This document shows, in pieces, positions 55,404-64,000 of a stretch of 64,000 nucleotides of DNA; within the stretch, counting starts at the first letter, position 1; every line of letters begins with the position of its first letter. The notes under the pieces are model-generated. The model searched no databases and had not been told where the DNA came from. It saw only the letters and a program-made list of their open reading frames with translations. The position numbers were made by a program, and so were the translations under genes. Source of the stretch: Liquorilactobacillus mali (GTDB lineage Bacteria > Bacillota > Bacilli > Lactobacillales > Lactobacillaceae); NCBI RefSeq assembly GCF_001437155.1, contig NZ_JQAR01000003.1, forward strand, positions 94,939-158,938. The letters are read 5' to 3'.

Positions 55404-56745
55404 GAAATTCTTATTGCATACAGGTCTGATAATTACAATTCTGATTAGTATCATATTTTCTGCGCTTATTTGGTTTAATCCGGCAATGTTACAGCATGAC
55501 TCTAAGGAAACCACTAACACAGGAGAAAGTACGACAAGTGTTAGTAAAAGAACTTTGAGTGACATTTTCTTGCCTCTGCAGGCTACTTATAATGTAAATG
55601 ACACGCAATATCAACTTCCAAGTTCTGAAGATTACTTGATCGGTAAGGTTTGGAAAGTCATGAAGAAGTGGAATAGTGTCTCGAACTCAGTGAAGTCTTA
55701 TAAAAATGAGACCGATTATATGACATTTTTAAATCAAAATAATGTATTATTGCTAAACTATAACAGTCCAATAACTGTAAAAATTTTTAATAAGGTGTTT
55801 TCACAAAAGATAAAGGGTATACAGAGCTTTAAGTTCAATAGAATTATGATTCCCGTAGAAAGTGGTAATTATATTTATCTGATGAATGACCAGTCGAGGA
55901 AGGTCTGCAAGATCGTTGTCAATAATGCGAAATCTGTAAAAAAGATACAAAACTATTTGAAAAGTAATAGTGTTGAAAATAATAAGGTAGAAATTGATTA
56001 TTATTTACTTAACAACAAGATAGTTAATTTCTATGTTAATTCGGTGCAGCTTTCCAAGTACAGTTATCTCTACAATAAAACAAACATAAGCTCATATGTG
56101 AGTGAATTATTGAATCCAAGTGGACAAACTTCGATTTCAACCAAGTTACAAAAGAACAAGACAATCTATTTAGATGGATCAGATAACAGACTGACACTGA
56201 ATGACACTACGGGCGCTGTGCAATATGAGAATTATTCCGCCCTAGATTATTATGATGAGGCAAGTAGTGGGAAAATAAGAACACAAAAGCTGAATTACTA
56301 TACACACTTAACGGAGAGCCTGAATCAACTGAATAAAATTGGGGTGGCTCCAGATAACTTACGTTTTGATGAGGTTAGCTCTGAAGACGGAACAGTCACA
56401 TATCGAAGTTATATTGCTGGTTTTCCAATTATTGATGATGATAATTACGGTACGTACAAGATTAAATTAATGAGTACTGGTGGTAAAGAATATAATTTCT
56501 CATTGAATAGTTTACAAGTATCGGTACCATCTAGTCAGTATAAAGAAGAGTTGCCTTCAACCTATACAGTTTTACGAGAACTAGAAAATAAAGGATATAC
56601 ACTCAGTAAAATAAAGGATATCCGAATTGCTTATAAGTGGCAAAAAAATCAATCTTCAAGCCTTGTTATTGATATGATACCTACCTACTATGTTTATATA
56701 GATGGGCGATGGAGTGAGTTAGATGATCTTTTATCTACAAATTAA
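55393..56745 (+). CDS. yycH: WalRK accessory protein YycH
   Basis: 450-aa membrane-anchored extracellular protein. It has one N-terminal helix (about 8-29, LLHTGLIITILISIIFSALIW) followed by a large exposed domain. With YycI it forms a heterodimer that modulates WalK. The start is ATG 55393, 9 nt after GAGGGG and overlapping walK by 11 nt; the longer ORF from 55270 lies inside walK. Sequence conservation in this family is low, so the call rests on position, topology and length. Confidence 0.92.
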   Translation: MKVRKFLLHTGLIITILISIIFSALIWFNPAMLQHDSKETTNTGESTTSVSKRTLSDIFLPLQATYNVNDTQYQLPSSEDYLIGKVWKVMKKWNSVSNSVKSYKNETDYMTFLNQNNVLLLNYNSPITVKIFNKVFSQKIKGIQSFKFNRIMIPVESGNYIYLMNDQSRKVCKIVVNNAKSVKKIQNYLKSNSVENNKVEIDYYLLNNKIVNFYVNSVQLSKYSYLYNKTNISSYVSELLNPSGQTSISTKLQKNKTIYLDGSDNRLTLNDTTGAVQYENYSALDYYDEASSGKIRTQKLNYYTHLTESLNQLNKIGVAPDNLRFDEVSSEDGTVTYRSYIAGFPIIDDDNYGTYKIKLMSTGGKEYNFSLNSLQVSVPSSQYKEELPSTYTVLRELENKGYTLSKIKDIRIAYKWQKNQSSSLVIDMIPTYYVYIDGRWSELDDLLSTN

Positions 56746-56764
56746 CTAGAAAGGAAGTTAGGAT

Positions 56765-57574
56765 ATGAACTTCAAGAGAATAGAATTAATCTTCTTTATA
56801 GCTTTCATAGCACTGGATATCTTTTTGTTCATGTCCTATTCACAAAAAGATGATGCTGTTATTTCAACAACAAAATCAACAAATGAAAATTCACTTTCCT
56901 CAGTCTTAAGGAGTATTAAAGGAGATCAGATTACTTACGGGGAGCTCTCTAATAAGAAAGGAGAAGGTTTTTATATTTCGAGTTCTACTAGAAATGACCT
57001 TCAAGAAAATATTAGTTCGCTACAAAATCAAACTGTATCCTATCAAAATCACAAAATAGTGAGCTCATTTGAAAATCCAATAAAGATCAAAAAAACCAGC
57101 AAGCCGCAAAATACACTTGATGCAATCGTTAGTGATAAGACGAAGATTGTAGAGGGAAAAAAGTATAAATATAACAAAAGTCTTTCTACAAAAAGTACTG
57201 TAGTTTATACTCAGCTTGTTCATGGAACACCTGTTTATATGACAAATGGCCAAATAAGATTTAATATAAGAAACGGTTATGTGATGGGATATTCTCAAGG
57301 AATACTTGATGATGTAGAGATTTTGCAAGAGCACCCAATAATAAGTCAAGAAAGGGCTGTTATCTGGTTGTACCAGTATAATAAATTAATGAGCAATAGT
57401 TCAGTTGAATGGGTGAACTTGGGATACACAAGACTACTGTCTGTTAATAACAATATTGTATATATCCCAACGTGGGTAATAGCGGTTAAGAGCAACTCAA
57501 CTGGTAATATACAATATAGGAGGATAAACGCCTTTTCAGGTGCAATAATGGACGAATCAGATAGTATAAATTAA
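56765..57574 (+). CDS. yycI: WalRK accessory protein YycI
   Basis: 269-aa protein with one N-terminal TM helix (about 6-24, LIFFIAFIALDIFLFMSY) and an extracytoplasmic domain. Its end WVIAVKSNSTGNIQYRRINAFSGAI is typical of YycI, where the last strand interacts with YycH. AAGGAAG precedes the ATG. Placed 19 nt after yycH. Confidence 0.93.
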   Translation: MNFKRIELIFFIAFIALDIFLFMSYSQKDDAVISTTKSTNENSLSSVLRSIKGDQITYGELSNKKGEGFYISSSTRNDLQENISSLQNQTVSYQNHKIVSSFENPIKIKKTSKPQNTLDAIVSDKTKIVEGKKYKYNKSLSTKSTVVYTQLVHGTPVYMTNGQIRFNIRNGYVMGYSQGILDDVEILQEHPIISQERAVIWLYQYNKLMSNSSVEWVNLGYTRLLSVNNNIVYIPTWVIAVKSNSTGNIQYRRINAFSGAIMDESDSIN

Positions 57575-57609
57575 AATGAAAAGTGTGTAGAAGATAGAGG
57601 GATAGGAGT

Positions 57610-58428
57610 ATGGATTTAGTGAGCCAAGAAAAAGATGATATGAAGATAAGTGTTTTGGCTAGCGGAAGTAGTGGCAATGTCACTTATATCGAAACTCCAA
57701 AGCGAAAAATTTTGGTTGATGCGGGGTTAAGCGGTAAAAAGATTGCGAATTTGATGACCTCAATTGGAAGAAATATTGCCGATGTTGACAGTTTACTTGT
57801 TACACATGAGCATACTGATCATTGTAAGGGTGTTGGTGTTTTAGCAAGAAAATATAATTTGGATGTATATGCTAACAAGGGCACATGGGATGCAATGGCC
57901 CACAAAATAGGCAATATACCAAATGAACAAAAACATTTATTCGGGATGGGAGAAACAAAGTCCTTCGTTGACCTTGATGTTGAGAGTTTTGGTGTGTCTC
58001 ATGATGCTGCAGAACCTCAATTCTATCAATTTCATCATAATGGACATTCGTTTGTAATTCTAACTGATACAGGGTATGTTTCTGAACGTACTGAGGGAAT
58101 TATCAAAAATGCCGATGGTTATTTGATTGAATGCAATCATGATACAGAGATGCTGCGAATGGGAGCCTATCCATGGTCTTTGAAACAACGAATTTTGAGT
58201 GATCGTGGGCATTTATCAAATGATGATGGTGCATCGGCGTTGATAGATGTGCTTGGTAATCGAACTAAGCAAATATACCTAGGGCATTTAAGTAAGGACA
58301 ATAATGTAAAGGAATTGGCACATTTGACTGTGGAAACCGCGATGAAACAACAGGATTTGGGTGTTAATGAAGATTTTGGAATTTATGACACGGATCCGGA
58401 AAAGGCAACGGAATTAGTAGAAATATGA
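57610..58428 (+). CDS. walJ: MBL-fold hydrolase WalJ (YycJ)
   Basis: 272-aa cytoplasmic metallo-beta-lactamase-fold protein. Visible: KISVLASGSSGNVTYIETP, the metal motif THEHTDHCKG, the FGVSHDAAEP region, LTDTGYVSERT and the late LGHLSKDNN. It is the last classical member of the wal operon and is thought to have 5'-3' exonuclease-like activity related to RNase Z/J folds. ATG 57610 is preceded by GAGGGAT; the alternative ATG 57640 (MKISVLASG) would match the shortest family members. Confidence 0.95.
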   Translation: MDLVSQEKDDMKISVLASGSSGNVTYIETPKRKILVDAGLSGKKIANLMTSIGRNIADVDSLLVTHEHTDHCKGVGVLARKYNLDVYANKGTWDAMAHKIGNIPNEQKHLFGMGETKSFVDLDVESFGVSHDAAEPQFYQFHHNGHSFVILTDTGYVSERTEGIIKNADGYLIECNHDTEMLRMGAYPWSLKQRILSDRGHLSNDDGASALIDVLGNRTKQIYLGHLSKDNNVKELAHLTVETAMKQQDLGVNEDFGIYDTDPEKATELVEI

Positions 58429-58573
58429 TTCCAAAAATAGGCTGCTTTAAACAAATATAGTATTTATTTCATGATTTTTTCAAAATTTATCGATAGAATG
58501 TAAATAAGATACTAGTATTCTATATGAAGAAGGGAGGAGGGTGCTGTTTTTCGTAAGACAGCACATTGCTTGT

Positions 58574-59893
58574 ATGGATAAAAATGAAGAGAGAGAAACG
58601 ATTGATGAAAAAGTAATCAAGGATGAATCTTCTCAGAAAAAGCAACCGCCTAAGCAGCCTCGCATTGGGAAAATTTTTTTAGTTGCACTAATTGGTGGCC
58701 TTTTAGGCGGCGGAATAGCATTTGGTGGGTATGCTGCATATCAGGCTTACGAAAATACGGCAGTAACTGCTGAAAATTCAAAGGGAACTGCAAAGGTCAG
58801 TAACATTAAGGTAAATGTAAGTACACAATCTACGAAAGCTTTCAATAAGATAAAAAATGCGGTTGTCTCTGTAGAGGCATATACAACGAGTAGTTCTTCC
58901 AATTCACTGGACGATTTGTTTGGTGATAGCTCATCAGGTGAAACTACCTCAGAGAGCGAAGGCTCTGGCGTAATTTACAAGAAAACAGGTAACACTGCAT
59001 TTATTGTGACTAATAATCATGTTATATCTGGTGCTAATAAAGTTAAAGTTCTCCTTAATAGTGGGAAAAAGTTATCAGCTACGGTAGTTGGACATGATTC
59101 AGTTACTGATTTGGCAGTTTTAAAGATAAATGCGGCAGATGTTACTCAGGTGGCAACATTTGGTAATTCAAATAATATTAGTGTTGGACAAACAGCACTT
59201 GCGATTGGTTCACCACTAGGATCAACATATGCGACATCTCTTACCCAAGGAATTATTTCTGCTAAGAAGAGAACTATTGAGACTACTGATAGTGATGGAA
59301 CGAGCACTGGGCAGACAACTGTAATTCAGACGGATGCAGCTATTAATCCTGGTAATTCAGGAGGACCATTAGTCAACCTAGCTGGTCAAGTTGTGGGAAT
59401 AAACTCAATGAAGTTGACGAGTACAGGTACTAGCACAAGTTCTTCGAGTTCTTCAACTACTGTAGAAGGAATGGGATTTGCAATTCCAAGTAATGAAGTT
59501 GTAAAAATAATTAATCTGCTTGTTAAAGATGGTAAGATTAAACGACCGGCTCTTGGAATATCATTGATTAATCTGAGTTATGTTTCCGACAGTGACCAGA
59601 AGTCAACGCTTAAGTTACCAAGTAGTGTAACTAGCGGTGTAGTCGTGATCAAGGTTTCCAGCAGTTCACCAGCAAAGGCTGCGGGTATCCAAAAATATGA
59701 CGTTATTACATCACTTGGTGGTAAGAAAGTTAAGGGATTATCTAGCTTACGGACTGCACTTTACTCTCATAAAATAGGTGATACCGTGCAAATTCAGTAT
59801 TATCACAACGGTACATTAAAGACTGCTAATATTAAATTAACGCTTGAGGCAAATGATTCAAATACAACAACATCTTCAAACTCTGGAAATTAA
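58574..59893 (+). CDS. htrA: Membrane-anchored serine protease HtrA (DegP-like)
   Basis: 439-aa surface protease. The cytoplasmic N-terminus is charged and Pro/Lys-rich, one TM helix follows (about 34-57, GKIFLVALIGGLLGGGIAFGG), then a trypsin-like domain with triad H149 (TNNHVI), D179 (VTDLAVL) and S262 (GNSGGPL), and a C-terminal PDZ domain (about 330-425). A GTG at 58541 is in frame but only 3 nt from its SD. ATG 58574 gives the usual N-terminus but lacks a strong SD, so the start is uncertain. It degrades misfolded exported proteins. A terminator follows. Confidence 0.94.
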   Translation: MDKNEERETIDEKVIKDESSQKKQPPKQPRIGKIFLVALIGGLLGGGIAFGGYAAYQAYENTAVTAENSKGTAKVSNIKVNVSTQSTKAFNKIKNAVVSVEAYTTSSSSNSLDDLFGDSSSGETTSESEGSGVIYKKTGNTAFIVTNNHVISGANKVKVLLNSGKKLSATVVGHDSVTDLAVLKINAADVTQVATFGNSNNISVGQTALAIGSPLGSTYATSLTQGIISAKKRTIETTDSDGTSTGQTTVIQTDAAINPGNSGGPLVNLAGQVVGINSMKLTSTGTSTSSSSSSTTVEGMGFAIPSNEVVKIINLLVKDGKIKRPALGISLINLSYVSDSDQKSTLKLPSSVTSGVVVIKVSSSSPAKAAGIQKYDVITSLGGKKVKGLSSLRTALYSHKIGDTVQIQYYHNGTLKTANIKLTLEANDSNTTTSSNSGN

Positions 59894-59916
59894 TAAATAT
59901 AATTCATAGTTTACTC

Positions 59917-59962
59917 AAAAAAGTATTTATCCTTGAAATGCAAGGTGTAAATACTTTTTTTG
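59917..59962 (+). terminator. Terminator of the wal-htrA operon
   Basis: AAAAAAGTATTTA with CCTTG/CAAGG inner stem and TAAATACTTTTTT as the other arm, 24 nt after htrA. Confidence 0.85.
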
Positions 59963-60076
59963 TGTAAAAAATAAGTATTAATTGTGTAATGTGAATAAGA
60001 TTGTGTGAAACTTTGGGATAGGTTGTTAAAAACTAAAAAAAATAGTGTAAAATAAGGATTTTTAGCCTCTTTATAG

Positions 60077-60314
60077 TTATCCACAAGCTGTGTATTAAGC
60101 TGTTGATATCTTTTTATAGTTCATCATATGTCCTCTACAAACGTTGATTTAATGGTGTTTATAGAATATAGTTAACAGTGTGTAAATAAAATTTTCTTGT
60201 GGATAATACACTAATGGTTGACAAATTCAATTTAAATAAATATTGTGACGAAAATATGTTCGGCCCAGTATATTGATTGTGTAACTGTGGATAAGTGGAT
60301 AACTATGTGGATAA
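60077..60314. other. DnaA-box cluster upstream of rlmH
   Basis: Four perfect DnaA boxes: TTATCCACA at 60077-60085 and, in reverse orientation, 60198-60206, 60286-60294 and 60306-60314. A one-mismatch box lies at 60294-60302, making three nearly head-to-tail boxes. No ORF lies between htrA and rlmH. The cluster is about 47 kb from dnaA, so it is separate from oriC. Confidence 0.85.
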
Positions 60315-60335
60315 AGTGTGAAAAGGTGGAGAGTT

Positions 60336-60815
60336 ATGAACATAAAAGTTGTTGTTGTTGGTAAGTTGAAAGAGAAGTATTTGAAACAGGGAATTGCAGA
60401 ATATGCTAAACGCTTAAGCAAATTCTGTAAATTTGAAATTGTTGAAGTCAATGATGAGAAAGCACCAGAAAAATTAAGTGCAGCAGAAATGGAACAAGTA
60501 AAGATAATTGAAGGTAGTCGAATATTAGATAAGATTAAGGACAAGGAATACGTGTTTGTTTTAGCCATCGAAGGCAAGGAGAGAAGTTCAGAGGAGTTTT
60601 CAACAGAATTAAGCAAGTTAACTACTTATGGGAAGAGTGATATTACTTTTGTGATAGGTGGTTCTCTAGGAGTAAGTAAAGATGTTATGAGTAGAGCAAA
60701 TGCAGAAATTTCTTTTGGCCGGTTTACATTGCCTCATCAGTTGATGAGATTGGTTTTGACGGAACAGATTTATCGTGCATTTATGATTAATATTGGGAGC
60801 CCTTATCATAAGTGA
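60336..60815 (+). CDS. rlmH: 23S rRNA (pseudouridine-1915-N3)-methyltransferase RlmH
   Basis: 159-aa SPOUT-class methyltransferase. Opens [20 protein letters not shown] and has the knot segment [17 protein letters not shown] and [20 protein letters not shown], ending GSPYHK, which is the exact family style. AAGGTGGAG lies before ATG 60336; the longer ORF from 60318 begins before this SD. It methylates helix 69 of 23S rRNA. A DnaA-box cluster lies within its promoter region. Confidence 0.97.
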   Translation: MNIKVVVVGKLKEKYLKQGIAEYAKRLSKFCKFEIVEVNDEKAPEKLSAAEMEQVKIIEGSRILDKIKDKEYVFVLAIEGKERSSEEFSTELSKLTTYGKSDITFVIGGSLGVSKDVMSRANAEISFGRFTLPHQLMRLVLTEQIYRAFMINIGSPYHK

Positions 60816-61060
60816 TCCACGTTTGTAAAAAGATTAGAAATTGGTTGGGAAATACTAGCATGGCATTAGTTCGGTAGACCACTATAATTACTAAACTGAT
60901 AAGAGTTAGTTTTGTGTCAGTGAAGAGCATATTAAATTGTCATCAAATCTTTAAAGCAAGTATTATGCAGCCGTATATGGTTAAAGAAAAATATACAGAC
61001 GCTCAAGAAGAAACAGCTGTAACATTCAGAGAGTACTTTTAATGAAAGATATCATAACAA

Positions 61061-61110
61061 TAGAGGGACTAGGTTCAAAAGTTAACTTTTGAACCTGGTC
61101 CCTCTATTTA
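61061..61110 (+). terminator. Near-perfect 23-bp hairpin; copy 6 of the hairpin family
   Basis: Arms 61061-61083 and 61084-61106 are complementary except one T-G, centred on GTTAAC and followed by T-rich sequence. It terminates nothing obvious, the nearest upstream gene (rlmH) ending 245 nt earlier. Confidence 0.7.
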
Positions 61111-61574
61111 TTCTGTATAAACATGTTCTCTAATACATTGTGTTGAAACGATAGTAATTGCAGTAACATGAACAGTTATTGGGTGAAGATCAAGAATAAA
61201 ATTATATAAATTAAAAACTCATGTCATAAAATATCTCATATAAGAGGCTGCTTTAACCAATTAGATGCGTCAAAACAGCTTGAGAAAATAAATATCAAAA
61301 AATAACAATGAATATTACTGAGTTAATAAAGAATATCTATTAATATGTAAACAATACCATTTTATTTTTATGCATTATTGTAGGGGCCCAAGGGTCTCAT
61401 AAACTTTTGAAAACAATTATTTTTTGTATATATACAATGTTATATTCGTTGACATGACATTCCAAAATGGATTAACATTTTATTAAGATTTAATTTGTTT
61501 TTTATTATATAGAGGTGTTTTACTCTCTTTTGTTTTTAAGATTGTATATCAAATAAAAATAATGAGGTGACTGG

Positions 61575-61631
61575 ATGTTAGATTTGCGTGAACAGATGAT
61601 GATTGTTAGTTGCATACTGCTGGTAAATTGA
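61575..61631 (+). CDS. Possible 18-aa leader peptide (uORF)
   Basis: MLDLREQMMIVSCILLVN, preceded by GAGGTGA 4 nt before its ATG and itself lying about 100 nt downstream of a TTGACA promoter candidate. It ends 240 nt before the OCD-family gene. Its single Cys codon and strong SD suggest a translated leader that could gate expression of the downstream genes. It could equally be chance. No conserved family was checked. Confidence 0.4.
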   Translation: MLDLREQMMIVSCILLVN

Positions 61632-61871
61632 GGCAACTGTTCTTGAGATACAATTTAATGTCTGTGATTAAATTATGGTTAAGTGAAAATCCATATGGTT
61701 CATATACGAAACACCCGCAACAACAATGAAAGAAGGAAACTTTCAGATAAGCTAACTTAACTGGGACTTGAAGTGTCACTTTATTTTTGAAGTAGAGCAG
61801 GCAACTAAAAGAAATAGTGAATTAGTTTTTGTCAAATAAGGTAACTTGATATTAAAGGAGTTTAGTAAGCT

Positions 61872-62891
61872 ATGAAAAAGGGTTCAATTCTATTTATAAA
61901 TGAAAAAGAAGCTAAAACATTAATAACAGCGGAAGAAGCTATTAAATTATCGGAACAAGCATTTGCAGATTTTTCAGACAAAAAAGTAATCAATCCAGTT
62001 AAATTACACACACCTCTTTATCCTTACCATGATGGTTATACTAATTGCATGCCTGCATTTTCGGCTACACAAGATATTGCTGGTGTAAAGGTAATTAGTG
62101 TCTACAAAAACAACATTAAGAAGCATGATTTACCAGCAACAATAGGAACAATAGTTTTGAATGATCCAGATTCTGGATGCCCGCTTGCGATTATGGATGG
62201 TACTTACGTAACCTCGGCGAGAACAGGGGCAACAATGGCCATCTTTTCAAAATATTTGGCTAAAGAAGCATCCGAAGTCGTGACGGTTATCGGGACGGGT
62301 GCACAAGGATTGTCTAGTGTCATAATGATTTTAAAAGTTCTCCCCCAAATTAAAGAAGTAAGAGCTGTTGACATCAATCCTGCTGCAAGAAAACACTTTA
62401 TTGATGAGGCATCTAAAATATATCCTCATGTTGATTTTGTAGAACTTGAGGATTTACAAAGTGCTTGTACCAATTCTGATATTGTAGTTAACGCGGCAAA
62501 TTCTAGCGTGCTGCTGTTACCAAAAATCAAGTTTGATAAAGGGACAACCGTGTTGGTCCTAGAAGAGGACTTAAAGCCTAGTTACGTCAAAAAGACATTT
62601 GATGCTTTCGTTGTTGATTTCATTGACTGTTTTGTGGAGAGAAGTAATATTTCTCTTAATCACCGCCATGATGCTTATGGTGAAGAAGTTGAACTGGTTA
62701 CAGCTGAATCTATTTCGGGAGAAATTGGAGATGTTATTGCTGGGAAAAAGAGTTTTAGGGAGTCTGATGATGATATCATCGTTGCTTCTTCTATTGGAAT
62801 GGGTATTCAAGATGTCATGACAGCTGATTATATTTATAAAAAAGCACTCAAGAAAAATGTGGGTAAAGAATTGGAATTCTTGGATCTTTAA
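61872..62891 (+). CDS. Ornithine cyclodeaminase / mu-crystallin family NAD(P)-dependent enzyme
   Basis: 339-aa Rossmann-type protein. N-terminal substrate domain: FINEKEAKTLITAEEAIKLSEQAF and the KLHTPLYPYHDGYTNCMPAF segment. The NAD-binding loop is VIGTGAQGLSS (about residues 137-147) and a second conserved part is MDGTYVTSARTGATMAI. Family members include ornithine cyclodeaminase, alanine dehydrogenase, ketimine reductase and the SbnB/opine-type dehydrogenases, so the reaction cannot be fixed. AAAGGAG precedes the ATG. It is followed by an amino-acid-binding lipoprotein, suggesting catabolism of an imported amino acid. Confidence 0.9.
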   Translation: MKKGSILFINEKEAKTLITAEEAIKLSEQAFADFSDKKVINPVKLHTPLYPYHDGYTNCMPAFSATQDIAGVKVISVYKNNIKKHDLPATIGTIVLNDPDSGCPLAIMDGTYVTSARTGATMAIFSKYLAKEASEVVTVIGTGAQGLSSVIMILKVLPQIKEVRAVDINPAARKHFIDEASKIYPHVDFVELEDLQSACTNSDIVVNAANSSVLLLPKIKFDKGTTVLVLEEDLKPSYVKKTFDAFVVDFIDCFVERSNISLNHRHDAYGEEVELVTAESISGEIGDVIAGKKSFRESDDDIIVASSIGMGIQDVMTADYIYKKALKKNVGKELEFLDL

Positions 62892-63058
62892 AAGGCAGAG
62901 AGATTAGTTAAGAGGTTAGCGAATCTGCAATTTTTAGATTTCAGAAATGTTAACAAGTAACAGGGTCATAATTGTTGAAGAAACTTAGAATTGAAATAAC
63001 TTCAGTACAAAAGTTGATCTGCAAAGATGGCTCCAACCTCAAAGGAGCGATTAGAAAA

Positions 63059-63880
63059 ATGAAAACGAGAAAAATTTTAGGAATAGTTGGGGCAGTAATG
63101 ACACTGGGGCTTATTCTTGCAGGCTGTGGCAATAAAAATACAGATAACAGTGTTAAAAGTATTCAGGACAAAAAGACATTAGTCGTTGGTACTTCGGCAG
63201 ACTATGCACCCTTTGAGTTTCCAGTTATGCAAAATGGTAACAAAAAAATTGTTGGCTACGATATGATGGTTGCACAGAAGATTGCTGATAATTTGGGAGT
63301 CAAGTTAAAAATTGAAAACATAGAGTTTCCATCTTTGATTTCAGAATTGAAAAATAATAAAGTGGACATGGTTCTAGCAGGAATGGCTGCAACTAACCAA
63401 CGTAAAAAGGTTGTTGCTTTTTCAAATCCTTATTATACCGTTGGAAATGTTCTTCTGGTTCAAAAGAAGGATGCTGACAGCTTTAATAAAGTAGCAGATG
63501 TGAAAGGAAAATCCATCGGAGTCCAACAGTCTTCTACCCAAGCAGCGATTGCTAAATCACAGTTAAAGGGAAGCAATATTGTTACTGAAGGAGTTTTAAC
63601 AGGTCTAACTACTGAATTGTCGCAAGGGAAATTAAGCGGAGTTGTTGTTGAAAGAGAAGTTGCCGATAATTATGTTAAGCAATATCCAGAAAAGTATGCA
63701 ATTGCAAAAGTTAAATTATCAACTCCTAAGCAGGCTCGTTATTTCAATATTGCTATCAGAAAATCTGATAAAGCATTGTTGAAGAGAGTGAACAAAGAAA
63801 TTGCTAAGTTACAAAAGAGTGGAGAATTGACTCAAATGTTTAAAAAAGCACAGGATTTACAGGCTAAGAATAATAAATAA
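63059..63880 (+). CDS. Amino-acid ABC transporter substrate-binding lipoprotein (family 3)
   Basis: 273-aa lipoprotein. Signal peptide MKTRKILGIVGAVMTLGLIL, lipobox LAGC (Cys at 23). The family-3 binding fold then shows LVVGTSADYAPFEF, GYDMMVAQKIADNLGVKL, ELKNNKVDMVLAGMAAT and FSNPYYTVGNVLLVQKK. An in-frame TTG at 62972 gives a longer ORF, but AAAGGAGCG before ATG 63059 and the proper signal peptide set the start. It binds polar amino acids (Gln, Arg or cystine type). No permease or ATPase follows within the remaining 120 bases, where an IS-like end may begin. Confidence 0.93.
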   Translation: MKTRKILGIVGAVMTLGLILAGCGNKNTDNSVKSIQDKKTLVVGTSADYAPFEFPVMQNGNKKIVGYDMMVAQKIADNLGVKLKIENIEFPSLISELKNNKVDMVLAGMAATNQRKKVVAFSNPYYTVGNVLLVQKKDADSFNKVADVKGKSIGVQQSSTQAAIAKSQLKGSNIVTEGVLTGLTTELSQGKLSGVVVEREVADNYVKQYPEKYAIAKVKLSTPKQARYFNIAIRKSDKALLKRVNKEIAKLQKSGELTQMFKKAQDLQAKNNK

Positions 63881-63945
63881 TATGCAAGAAAGATATGAGT
63901 AGGTCTAAACTATATGATGTGTTGCTGATTTATATTTTGCTTTTT

Positions 63946-64000
63946 GGGAGTGTCAAGAAGTTTGTGTAAATGGGAATACCTTTCCCCTGTAAAATTAAAC
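63946..64000. mobile_element. Possible left end of an IS256-type insertion sequence (cut by window)
   Basis: The stretch GGGAGTGTCAAGAAGTTTG (63946-63964), running on into TGTAAA, resembles from memory the terminal inverted repeats of IS256-group elements, which typically read GTGTCAAG...TTGTGTAAA. It begins where ABC permease genes would be expected. Too short to prove. Confidence 0.3.

Larger units (their letters stand above)
60816..61871. other. 1-kb gene-poor region
   Basis: No ORF longer than about 30 codons is convincing. It holds the most symmetrical copy of the hairpin family (61061-61106), a promoter candidate TTGACA-N18-TAACAT (61449-61478), a short uORF (61575-61631) and a leader to the OCD-family gene. 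A short reading frame ending at 61042 looks protein-like (ends QEETAVTFREYF) and might be a gene remnant. Confidence 0.5.

Noticed and set aside
60918..61042. Short protein-like frame ending QEETAVTFREYF
   Set aside because: No start with an RBS and no recognisable family; kept only as a possible remnant in the gene-poor region.

Overview
The window is a 64-kb stretch of an A+T-rich Gram-positive chromosome around the replication origin. Gene content and order point to a member of the Lactobacillaceae, perhaps the Liquorilactobacillus/Ligilactobacillus group: rpmH-rnpA-yidC diverging from dnaA-dnaN-yaaA-recF-gyrB-gyrA, then rpsF-ssb-rpsR, gdpP-rplI-dnaB, purA and walRK-yycHI-walJ-htrA-rlmH. 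Other pointers are a malolactic enzyme, PepO, mannose-class PTS and ECF vitamin uptake. The genus is an inference from synteny and protein style; no search was run.

Layout. 1-6.7 kb: a LytS/LytR two-component system with lrgA-lrgB, split by a three-gene drug-efflux cassette (DUF4811 protein, 14-TM MFS pump, MerR regulator). 6.9-10.5 kb: an OhrR-like MarR regulator, an aldo/keto reductase and the oligopeptidase PepO. 10.7-14.1 kb: yidC, rnpA and rpmH on the minus strand, then a bipartite oriC flanking dnaA, with a DnaA-trio unwinding module between dnaA and dnaN. 14.1-23.4 kb: dnaN, an intruding malolactic enzyme gene, then yaaA-recF-gyrB-gyrA. 23.5-31.4 kb: rpsF-ssb-rpsR, a PnuC-type transporter, gdpP-rplI-dnaB and purA. 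31.6-40 kb: a small ORF, a hot-dog thioesterase, and a six-gene operon joining a sugar-type ABC importer to an RNase-J-like metallo-hydrolase and a cytoplasmic metallophosphatase/nucleotidase. 40.1-41.3 kb: tRNA-Asn and a second aldo/keto reductase.

41.6-48.6 kb holds the most interesting unit: a MurR/RpiR regulator, a complete mannose-class PTS (IIB-IIC-IID-IIA), MurQ, a serine hydrolase without signal peptide that resembles the muramyl-amidase AmiE, and a dipeptide epimerase of the L-Ala-D/L-Glu type. Together they form a plausible route for importing and dismantling MurNAc or MurNAc-peptides. A MurJ/SpoVB-type flippase follows. 51-52.6 kb carries tRNA-Lys and a vitamin B6 salvage pair (ECF S-component and pyridoxal kinase). 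52.8-60.8 kb is the essential WalRK cell-wall regulon locus, with htrA and rlmH. The end of the window has a 1-kb gene-poor region with a short uORF, an ornithine-cyclodeaminase-family enzyme and an amino-acid-binding lipoprotein, and then a possible insertion-sequence end.

Non-coding signals include two parS-like sites (32.6 and 48.65 kb), a DnaA-box cluster upstream of rlmH far from oriC, and at least six copies of a related hairpin repeat with a shared CAAAA-TTAA-TTTTG core. Several CDS starts were moved from the longest ORF to the codon that has a good ribosome binding site; these choices are explained per gene.
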